From Desulfobulbaceae bacterium (GTDB lineage: Bacteria > Desulfobacterota > Desulfobulbia > Desulfobulbales > Desulfobulbaceae): a stretch of 50,091 bases of DNA. The translations under genes were made by a program, and so were the position numbers. Shown here piece after piece: positions 43,716-50,091 of this stretch (positions are counted from its first letter, which is position 1; each line of letters opens with the position of its first letter). The notes under the pieces are model-generated. The model searched no databases. It was not told the DNA's origin and was given only the letters and a program-made list of their open reading frames with translations. Where the stretch lies: positions 1 through 50,091 of the forward strand of contig DNUE01000095.1 of assembly GCA_003508005.1 (NCBI GenBank), written 5' to 3'.

Positions 43716-44873
43716 TTACCCTCGCATGATGGTGTCGGGGTCCGTGATGGCCGTTTTCCAGGCAGGGATTACCGTACTTGCCACATACGGCGCAATGGTC
43801 AGGAAGCCAAGAGTGAAAAAAAGATATGGGTCGAGGTGGGGGGTCAGGTGAAAATCGGGAAAGACAACCGACCACCCCTTGATGACCGGGGCCAGAAGAA
43901 AGGCATTGAAGACAAAGATATGCAGATAGCCGGCAATGGTCCCCAGCAGATATGATGTCAGGGCAATGATGACACCTTCCCAGAATTTCAGGGCCAGCAC
44001 CTCCGACGTATCCCAGCCGATGGCCTTGAGGATGCCGATTTCCTGTTTCTCGTCGGCACTGATGCCGGTGGCCTTGTCCCAGGCCAGGATGCAGAAGGCG
44101 ATGAGGGCAGCGCCGAAGACGCTTAGCATCATGCCGCTGCGCCAATTGAAGACCATATCATAGGTCCGCACAAGTTCGGTTCTCGTTATCGGCCGGCTGT
44201 CAGGCAGCAGCCTCTTGACTTTAGCGGCCACCGTCTGCAATTCATTCTCGTTGAATACCTGCACCGCGACATCTGTGGCCTTTCCCGGCGGTAAGCCGAA
44301 GAAGCCTTTTATCGCATCGTTGGACAGCACGATGAGATCATTGGTCAGCAGGCTCGAATCCGCCCGGAAAACCCCGGTCACCTCGTAGAGCACTCCGGTG
44401 TTGCTGCTGTCCACAAGAATCAATTCCCCCCCGGTGCCGGTATTCTTCAAATTTGCTACCCCGGCTCCGATGGCGCATTCGCCTTCGCCGGCGGGCAGCC
44501 TACCTTCCAGGAGTTGCAGGGTTTCCGGATTTCCCTCTGTTCCCAGGACCGTGAAATTGGCTCCGGTGAGGGCATCGTAGTAATATCCCCAGTACCTTGC
44601 GTTGACCTCGCCTACCCCGTGAATTTTCCTGATTTGCGCGGCATAGTCCGTCGGTATGAGTTCGTGGCGACCACCCATCGTCCTCTGCACAATGAGATCC
44701 GGCGCGCTGGCGAGAAGGGACGCCGCCTCTTTTTTCAGCGAATTGGAAAAAAGCAGAATAGAGGCAAGGGCAGTGACCACGACAGTGAATGCCGAGATGA
44801 TCGCCAGACTTTTATTCCTTCTTCTCAAGATTGAAGTCAGGGCATAATCGATGATCTTGAGATGCTTGATCAT
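43716..44873 (-). CDS. FtsX/MacB-like ABC permease
   Basis: A 385-residue permease with the MacB fold. Helix 1 is near residues 20-45, a periplasmic domain spans about 50-240 (VNARYWGYYYDALTG; GELILVDSSNTG), and three helices follow from about 250 with the family segment EIGILKAIGWDTSEVLALK. Such permeases do not usually carry substrate through the membrane but transmit ATPase motion to periplasmic partners or extract lipoproteins and peptides. Its ATG overlaps the stop of the small secreted gene (TGATG-type). Its periplasmic partner here may be the cytochrome/binding-protein fusion. Confidence 0.92.
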   Translation of the reverse strand: MIKHLKIIDYALTSILRRRNKSLAIISAFTVVVTALASILLFSNSLKKEAASLLASAPDLIVQRTMGGRHELIPTDYAAQIRKIHGVGEVNARYWGYYYDALTGANFTVLGTEGNPETLQLLEGRLPAGEGECAIGAGVANLKNTGTGGELILVDSSNTGVLYEVTGVFRADSSLLTNDLIVLSNDAIKGFFGLPPGKATDVAVQVFNENELQTVAAKVKRLLPDSRPITRTELVRTYDMVFNWRSGMMLSVFGAALIAFCILAWDKATGISADEKQEIGILKAIGWDTSEVLALKFWEGVIIALTSYLLGTIAGYLHIFVFNAFLLAPVIKGWSVVFPDFHLTPHLDPYLFFTLGFLTIAPYVASTVIPAWKTAITDPDTIMRG

Positions 44874-45172
44874 CAGCGGCCGCTCCTTGAAGCGTATACC
44901 GGGGCAATGACGGAACCTGCCGGAAAATGCTCAATTGAAGATGGAAAGTCCTGAAAGGGCGAAAAGAAATCAGCTTGTGAAGGATGCCTGGTGTATCGTG
45001 CCTCGGTCCAAATGGCAAAATCTGTCAGGGAAAGATACCGGACAAGCTCTCTTTGCGCTTCCAGTTCATTAATCGCCCGTGCCTGGGGCCCGGCGGATGA
45101 AGAAAAGAATAACAGGAGAAGGAGAAGAAGTTCAGCAAAGGTAAATCCGATGAATATTTTGCTTTTACCCAT
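44873..45172 (-). CDS. small secreted or membrane-anchored protein of the SCO/ABC operon
   Basis: A 99-residue protein with a very hydrophobic N-terminal stretch (FTFAELLLLLLLFFSSSAG) that is a signal peptide or anchor. The remainder is hydrophilic, acidic-aromatic and of no known family. It overlaps the permease start and sits between it and the cytochrome fusion gene, 43 bases from the latter. Such small envelope proteins in ABC operons are often accessory subunits. Confidence 0.7.
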   Translation of the reverse strand: MGKSKIFIGFTFAELLLLLLLFFSSSAGPQARAINELEAQRELVRYLSLTDFAIWTEARYTRHPSQADFFSPFQDFPSSIEHFPAGSVIAPVYASRSGR

Positions 45173-45215
45173 TAGGATGAGTCCCGGTTAGAAAAGCCGC
45201 ACTGTGCAGCATCGG

Positions 45216-46937
45216 TCAGTGGATGACCCAATCGCTTTTCTTGACGAGATCCGGGTTCGGGCCTTTGCCCAACTGGACGATATAGCATCCTTTTGAAGTA
45301 TATCGCTGCCCGGAGCCGAAGGTCAGGCGCGGGAAGACGGCGATGGCATAGTCCTGGTCGATCATCATGTCGAATCCTTCGAGAAAATACTCTCTGAAAT
45401 ACTCGCTCCGCATCCGTTTGATGCTCCCGGGCAGCATCCAGCCGAGGAAATACATCTTGGCCAGGATGTCAAAATTGTCGCCCTCTATACTTCTTGCTTT
45501 CAGCCATGGTCTGATAAAGGCCAGCCTCTTTTCCTGCATCTCGGGCAGGACGCGGGGCCAGGTCAGATAGAGCTTGTCCCGCAGCGCATCCGGGACCGAC
45601 CTGGACGCACTTTCCAGCAGCCGCGAAGAGAGGAATACCTTCCGCGGCCGGTTGCTCTCCTGGGCCAGGATGTCGATTTGCCCGAGGTCTTCCCCTTCCA
45701 GGAAAAGGATCAGGATCCTCGGCGGAGAAGATTCAGCAATCTCTTGCCAGAAACGCGCATCTGTTTTTTGCCCCTGGGCAAGTTCCAGGTATTCGGCGGC
45801 AGGCCGCTTGAACTTCCGCCAGCTTTCCTCAAATCCCCATCGCAGCGCCTGATTCTTATCATCCTGCCGCGCTATCAGGAGAATATGGACATCCTCGGCG
45901 GGGCTTGTCGCAACCTGCAAGTACTTTGCGACCGCCTCCCCTTCCTGGTAGAGCCCTTTGGAGAAATAGAGGGTATACCAGTCGCTCTCCGAAATGACCG
46001 GCAGATCGGTCAGCGGAAAAATACTTGGAATTTTGTTCTGTTCACAGAACTCATGGACAGGTTTCCAGTTTCCCGAGGTAATGCCGGCCAGCAGGGCAAA
46101 TACCGGCTCTTGCCGGTAAAAGGCCTGAAGCTGTCCTGGCCAGGTGTTTTCCGGACCGTGCAAATTCCAGACGCTGAGCTTCATTCGCCGGTAGGCGTGA
46201 CGCATCTCGGTCATATAAAACGGGCCGGAAGAGGCCCTTCTCTCCTGGTGCCGGTTTTGGGAATTGTGCGCATCTATATGCGCCTGCAGGGTGGATAGCA
46301 TTGCCATCCGGTCCCCTTCCGAAACATCATCCGTGATCACGGTGGCGAAATGGATTGTCGTTTCATCAACCCCCGGCGACAGATCGCTGGACAGATTCTT
46401 GAGGTAATAGATAAGGAGAGCCATATCGCTGTCGTCAAGCAGATAGATCGGCATGACCGGATTAAGCTGCCTTCCGGCTGGATCGAGACCGGTCAATATC
46501 ACCCGGGCAAGGGTCTCGTCCGTATAGGCCGGCCTCACATCCTCTATCTGCCAATAGGCAGGCAGATTTTTCCGGCTGTTCTCCTTTGCCTGATCACTTT
46601 CGGGCGGATCCCATGCCCCTGTCTGCCGCCTGGGCTTGAACAGTTCCCTGCCATTGGTCGGCCAGGTAATGACTTTTCCCTCCACTGATCCCAAGCCGCT
46701 TCTCTGATGGCAGTCGTCGCAGGTAAACATCCTCCCGTCAACCGGGATATCCTGCATGACGTAGGCTTCCATCGGCTCTCCCGAGGGAAGAATGCCCTTC
46801 CGGTACATTTGTTCGCCCAGTTGCAGGGCTTCCTCCCTCGACATACCGTTGATCGGCGGCTCGTCGGCGAGCGATGGCCGCACCATTCCGGAGAATATAA
46901 AAAATGATATAATAACAAATAAATATCTCGCCAGCAT
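45216..46937 (-). CDS. cytochrome c fused to a periplasmic binding-protein domain
   Basis: A 573-residue exported protein. The ATG at 46937 has GGAG eight bases upstream and opens a signal peptide (ARYLFVIISFFIFSGM). The N-terminal domain (about 25-200) is a monohaem cytochrome c: haem motif CDDCH in FTCDDCHQRSGLG and a likely Met ligand in LNPVMPIY. The C-terminal domain (about 215-573) resembles a type I periplasmic binding protein of the branched-chain amino acid family, ending in LGKGPNPDLVKKSDWVIH. The pairing of a haem domain with a ligand-binding domain suggests redox-dependent sensing or capture. It lies 17 bases after the SCO gene. Confidence 0.85.
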   Translation of the reverse strand: MLARYLFVIISFFIFSGMVRPSLADEPPINGMSREEALQLGEQMYRKGILPSGEPMEAYVMQDIPVDGRMFTCDDCHQRSGLGSVEGKVITWPTNGRELFKPRRQTGAWDPPESDQAKENSRKNLPAYWQIEDVRPAYTDETLARVILTGLDPAGRQLNPVMPIYLLDDSDMALLIYYLKNLSSDLSPGVDETTIHFATVITDDVSEGDRMAMLSTLQAHIDAHNSQNRHQERRASSGPFYMTEMRHAYRRMKLSVWNLHGPENTWPGQLQAFYRQEPVFALLAGITSGNWKPVHEFCEQNKIPSIFPLTDLPVISESDWYTLYFSKGLYQEGEAVAKYLQVATSPAEDVHILLIARQDDKNQALRWGFEESWRKFKRPAAEYLELAQGQKTDARFWQEIAESSPPRILILFLEGEDLGQIDILAQESNRPRKVFLSSRLLESASRSVPDALRDKLYLTWPRVLPEMQEKRLAFIRPWLKARSIEGDNFDILAKMYFLGWMLPGSIKRMRSEYFREYFLEGFDMMIDQDYAIAVFPRLTFGSGQRYTSKGCYIVQLGKGPNPDLVKKSDWVIH

Positions 46938-46954
46938 ACGTTCGGCTCCGGGTC

Positions 46955-47560
46955 CTATTTCTTCAGCAGCAATTTGTATTCTTCCATGAGTTCCGCCGTG
47001 GCCAGGAGTTGATTGATCCGGACCCATTGGCTGGTTCCCGGCAGGTGAAGGAAGGTGAGGGGATAATGATCCATCTTGTTGGTGACAACGGCGTCGAACG
47101 CCTCCATGACCTGAAAGATGTCTTCTCTTTTCCCGGTCAGAAAGTCCCAGCCGGGTTGCGCGTTATAGCGCTCAAGATACTCCTTCATGATCAAGGGGGT
47201 ATCGTTGTCCGGGTCGATGGAGATCGACACCAGTTGCACACTCTGCGCCTCCGCTCCCAGTTTTTTCTGGAAGTGGGAGAAACCTATGGACAGCACAGGG
47301 CATATGGTAGTGCAGGTGCCGTAGATAAAATCGAGGATGACCGGCTTGTCCGCATTGAGGAGTTTGTCGAATTCAATTTTTTCTCCCTCCTGGTTCACCA
47401 GGGTAACAGGCGGAATTTTGTATTGAACGATTGCCCTCTCATATCCTGCGGCAGATCCGGTGGGGGCAATTGTCAAGAACAGCATCAAAAAAAGCAATAG
47501 ACCAAGACAAAGACTGTGTGTAGCTCTGCGCATTATTGTTTTCAAGGAGGGTCTTATCAT
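46955..47560 (-). CDS. SCO1/SenC-family copper/redox protein
   Basis: About 201 residues from the ATG at 47560, with an N-terminal signal or anchor (LCLGLLLFLMLFLTIAPTG) and a thioredoxin-like SCO domain. The copper/redox motif GTCTTICPVLS (CxxxC) is near residue 81, and a conserved His lies in KMDHYPLTFLHL near residue 165. SCO proteins bind copper or reduce thiols during assembly of CuA or haem-copper enzymes. The ATG at 47533 is an alternative start. It is the first gene of the operon and lies about 50 bases after a predicted sigma-54 transcription start. Confidence 0.9.
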   Translation of the reverse strand: MIRPSLKTIMRRATHSLCLGLLLFLMLFLTIAPTGSAAGYERAIVQYKIPPVTLVNQEGEKIEFDKLLNADKPVILDFIYGTCTTICPVLSIGFSHFQKKLGAEAQSVQLVSISIDPDNDTPLIMKEYLERYNAQPGWDFLTGKREDIFQVMEAFDAVVTNKMDHYPLTFLHLPGTSQWVRINQLLATAELMEEYKLLLKK

Positions 47561-47624
47561 TCTGTCCACTCTGGATAATCTCATTTTCCGCCATGCCATT
47601 GCGGCCTTACCGAAGGAGACTATG

Positions 47625-47639
47625 GCAAATTACGTGCCA
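47625..47639 (-). promoter_or_regulatory. consensus sigma-54 promoter of the SCO/cytochrome/ABC operon
   Basis: On the minus strand the sequence reads TGGCAC-GTAAT-TTGC, an exact match to the sigma-54 consensus, including the preferred G after TGGCAC. Transcription would start near 47613, giving a leader of about 50 bases before the SCO ATG at 47560. The spacing and position leave little doubt that this is a promoter for the operon. Confidence 0.8.
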
Positions 47640-47747
47640 CAATAGCGCACGGAATCAATTCACCAGCAGCAGCGCCTATCTGTATATATTCAGTCAGTTG
47701 GAATTACCGTCGCAAGATGGGAAATGCAGTTTGGGCAGCCTCGGCTG

Positions 47748-47781
47748 TCCTGCTGGAGCGGATTTGTCCGATCCGGCAGGA
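47748..47781. promoter_or_regulatory. 34-bp imperfect palindrome, candidate activator site
   Basis: TCCTGCTGGAGCGGA, then TTTG, then TCCGATCCGGCAGGA: the 15-base arms pair at 13 positions. It lies about 110 bases upstream of the -24 element of the sigma-54 promoter, the usual distance for an enhancer. A second, perfect 7-bp inverted repeat TCCGCGA/TCGCGGA lies at 47834-47855. The rest of the 47561-48178 gap holds no gene. A hairpin RNA is the main alternative. Confidence 0.45.
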
Positions 47782-48178
47782 AATATCTGAATGCCAGTGC
47801 GTTGCCTGCTGAACCAAACTTGAGTCCGTACGCTCCGCGATGAACTGCTCGCGGAACGAAAGACGCTCTGCGCAACATTTTTCCCAAGCCCCCTCATCTC
47901 GTTGCTTTCGCTTCGAATGTACCGGTCCGGTCAGATGAATTCCTCCCCGGTCATTTCAACAAAGCCAGGTTACGCCGTGGGGCCGGGAACATCCCTGAAC
48001 CTCTTGAAGCTACCCGACACCACTGAGAGTGGCGCAGGAATTTCCCCGTATCTGTCCGATAGAGAATAAATTATCTTATCTTGTTTGTCGGCATAAATTG
48101 TTTTATCATTTTTATTACTGCATGCAGGAACGCTTTCTGAGCAGAACAATTTATTTCCATTTGACGGAGGTTATCGCC

Positions 48179-48496
48179 ATGTTGAACAAATCCAGATGTC
48201 TCATTCTTGCCCTTGTCGTCACCCTCTGTTCCGCCCTGCTGGTCTCCTGCTATACTCCTGCGGGAAGAAGCACTGGCGAGGTAGTGGACGACGCATCCAT
48301 CACTACCCAGGTCAAGACCTCGCTGCTGGCCAATAAGCTTCTCGAAGGCATCGCTATTTCCGTCAAAACATTTTCCGGCGAGGTGACCCTTACCGGGGCG
48401 GTTGATACCCCGGAACAGGTCAGCAAGGCCAGCGAGGTTGCCTATTCCGTCCGTGGCGTGAAAAAGGTCAACAACCTTATCACCATGAAAAAATAG
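48179..48496 (+). CDS. BON-domain lipoprotein
   Basis: A 105-residue lipoprotein: a basic start, a hydrophobic core, and a lipobox LLVSC near residues 17-21, then one BON domain (DDASITTQVKTSLL near 37, LTGAVDTPEQVSKASEVA near 72). BON proteins such as OsmY and DolP bind lipid and help envelope stability. The ATG at 48179 has ACGGAGG eight bases upstream; an earlier in-frame start would disrupt the signal. It is monocistronic, with a hairpin downstream. Confidence 0.88.
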   Translation: MLNKSRCLILALVVTLCSALLVSCYTPAGRSTGEVVDDASITTQVKTSLLANKLLEGIAISVKTFSGEVTLTGAVDTPEQVSKASEVAYSVRGVKKVNNLITMKK

Positions 48497-48521
48497 CGGC
48501 AATCACCTGGCATCGCCTTAG

Positions 48522-48554
48522 GGGGAATGCCCGGCAACTGCACGGGCATTCCCC
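48522..48554 (+). terminator. hairpin after the BON lipoprotein gene
   Basis: GGGGAATGCCCG (48522-48533) and CGGGCATTCCCC (48543-48554) form a perfect 12-bp stem with a nine-base loop, 26 bases after the stop codon. A T run is absent, so termination is plausible but not certain. Confidence 0.55.
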
Positions 48555-48794
48555 TGGCTCTATCTTCTTGTCCGCATGCCCTTCAAATACTCCTTCAGTG
48601 CGAACCAGACCTGATTTCCTCGAGTTGCCAATATGTTCTCCACCTGCGCCTTTCACAATTCATCATGGATGCCAGGCGCTATGGAGTTGCGGTGCAGGAT
48701 GAAACTCGTTTCCCCTTGGTACAGATAGGAACGAATGCCTCCTTCGGAAGGATACATATCGCCCGGTCAAGCAGAAGAATAACCCTGGAGCAGA

Positions 48795-49598
48795 ATGATC
48801 ATGTTGACTTTGTTTGCACTCTACCTGGCAGTAGGGGCCATAACCGGCATCCTCGCCGGCCTGCTGGGGATCGGCGGAGGATTGGTCGTCGTGCCGATGC
48901 TGCTGTTCTGCTTCTCCCTGCTCCATATCCCCCAGGCCCATTCCATGCACATAGCTCTCGGCACATCCATGGCTATTATCATTTTTACCTCTGTCTCCAG
49001 CTTCATGGCGCACCACAGGCGGGGAGCCGTTCACTGGCCGGTCGTTCTCCGCATCGCCCCGGGAATTATCACCGGCACCCTTCTGGGGGCATATATCGCC
49101 TCCCTCATGTCCACCAACGCGCTCAAAGGTTTTTTCGGCCTGTTTCTCTATTACGTCGCCCTGCAGTTTATCCTGGACAAAAAGCCCAAGCCGAGCAGGG
49201 AACTGCCCGGGCCCCCCGGCATGTTCGCCGTGGGAGGAGTTATCGGAATCGTCTCGAGCCTGATGGGGATCGGCGGCGGAACCCTGTCCGTGCCGTTCAT
49301 GACGTGGTGCAACATTGCGGTGCACCATGCCATCGGGACCTCCGCGGCCATAGGATTTCCCATCGCGATAGCAGGGACCATCGGCTACGTGATTACCGGC
49401 TACGGCGTGGAGGGTCTGCCGGCCTATTCTCTCGGCTACATCTATCTGCCGGCCCTGGCGGGCATCATCGGCGCCAGCATGCTGACCGCGCCGGCGGGGG
49501 TATGGCTGGCCCATCGGCTGCCGGTACAGAAACTCAAGCGGGTCTTTGCCCTCCTGCTCCTGGTAGTGGGGTCCAAAATGCTTGCCAGCATGTTCTGA
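48795..49598 (+). CDS. TauE/SafE-family sulfite/organosulfur exporter
   Basis: A 267-residue membrane protein of the TauE/SafE (DUF81) family, with about eight helices and the two glycine-rich repeats LAGLLGIGGGLVVVPMLL near residue 21 and SLMGIGGGTLSVPFM near residue 155. Family members export sulfite, sulfoacetate and similar anions, but substrates vary. GGAG is four bases from the ATG at 48795 and ten from the ATG at 48801, so the second is equally likely. No neighbour suggests the substrate. Confidence 0.9.
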   Translation: MIMLTLFALYLAVGAITGILAGLLGIGGGLVVVPMLLFCFSLLHIPQAHSMHIALGTSMAIIIFTSVSSFMAHHRRGAVHWPVVLRIAPGIITGTLLGAYIASLMSTNALKGFFGLFLYYVALQFILDKKPKPSRELPGPPGMFAVGGVIGIVSSLMGIGGGTLSVPFMTWCNIAVHHAIGTSAAIGFPIAIAGTIGYVITGYGVEGLPAYSLGYIYLPALAGIIGASMLTAPAGVWLAHRLPVQKLKRVFALLLLVVGSKMLASMF

Positions 49599-50091
49599 CC
49601 TATGAAATACCGGCAGCGGTCCATATCCAATGGTCCTGATAATAATGGCTGTTCACCGCGGTGAGTTCTATAGATGAAGGTCGCCTCCTGGTCCAGTCCG
49701 TACGCCGCCGTCCTTATCGTCCATATCAAGCAGATAAGGGCAGGATGATGAAATTTTTTTCCGGATCAGCATCGACGGTTGCCATTCCCGGTCCATGTTT
49801 GACTTCCAGTGCCCTTTGACCATATATTGAATCCGTGCGGGCTCTCCATTTATGCCTGGATTACGCCTTCAGTTGACCGCTCCAGGGAAGGAAAGCCAGA
49901 GTGTGTTGAACCCTCAGCAAGAAAGGATTCACCATTGAAACAGGGCACGGCGACATTGCTCATCTGTGCCATATATTGCAAGAAATTCCGGCAAGCTTAA
50001 ACCTTGTTGAAATTGAATCTTATTTTTTGCCATGTTGTTCTTCCTCCGGTTAAGGTTTGGAATAGGCTAACATGGCTGGGTTAGCACAGAG
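49599..50091. other. intergenic end of window, no gene seen
   Basis: About 490 bases after the exporter with no supported gene, hairpin terminator or repeat. A short open frame at 49809-50000 has no recognisable feature. The last 50 bases may belong to the leader of a gene beyond the window. Confidence 0.4.

Noticed and set aside
47616..47642. Minimal open frame MANYVPQ with a good AAGGAG upstream on the plus strand
   Set aside because: Only seven codons, and the bases coincide with the sigma-54 promoter of the opposite strand.
1..50091. CRISPR arrays, tRNA, rRNA, insertion sequences, phage genes
   Set aside because: Looked for by eye in all gaps. No regular repeat arrays, cloverleaf T-arm signatures or transposase motifs were found.

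Overview
The window reads as a chromosomal segment of a GC-rich, Gram-negative, probably anaerobic member of the former Deltaproteobacteria (Desulfobacterota or Desulfuromonadota). This is an inference from gene content: ferrous iron uptake, a ferredoxin-linked 2-oxoacid oxidoreductase, a DsrC-family protein, a hydrogenase-related membrane complex, outer-membrane lipid transport genes, PilZ and many-PAS signalling, and sigma-54 style regulation. No phage, transposase, CRISPR array, rRNA or tRNA was seen.

Layout. 1-1.44 kb: end of a trp operon (trpB, trpA). 1.7-3.5 kb: a secreted three-repeat protein with its own promoter and strong terminator. 3.7-6.5 kb: feoA, a small Cys-rich membrane protein and feoB. 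6.65-8.15 kb (minus): lipoprotein and mtnA. 8.4-10.5 kb: a receiver fragment coupled to sppA. 10.9-18.9 kb: an HTH/EIIA-like regulator and a six-gene Hyf/complex-I-like membrane complex whose large subunit lacks the NiFe cysteines (an Ehr-type complex). 19-20.6 kb (minus): PilZ, Cys-cluster, ferritin-like and arfB genes. 21.2-24.7 kb: a complete MCE/Mla-type lipid ABC transporter. 24.8-28.2 kb: a broken methyltransferase, a secreted beta-propeller protein interrupted at a G10 tract, and a YgjP-type metallopeptidase. 28.3-31 kb: a receiver protein (minus) and a sigma-54 activator. 31.3-34.9 kb: korAB-like genes, a cysteine-less DsrC homologue and rpiB. 35-36.3 kb: wrbA and a flavoprotein remnant. 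36.85-41.6 kb: a small protein and a seven-PAS histidine kinase. 41.95-47.6 kb (minus): a six-gene operon encoding a SCO protein, a cytochrome c/periplasmic-binding fusion, a small secreted protein, a MacB-like permease and ATPase, and a polytopic membrane protein, preceded by a perfect sigma-54 promoter. 48.2-49.6 kb: a BON lipoprotein and a TauE/SafE exporter.

The most novel-looking parts are the SCO/cytochrome/ABC operon with its promoter and upstream palindrome, the NiFe-less Ehr-type complex with an unusual regulator and helically phased repeats at its start, a 22-bp promoter element shared by the korAB-like and DsrC-like genes, and a short C-terminal motif (WPMFLPAI) shared by two otherwise unrelated secreted proteins.
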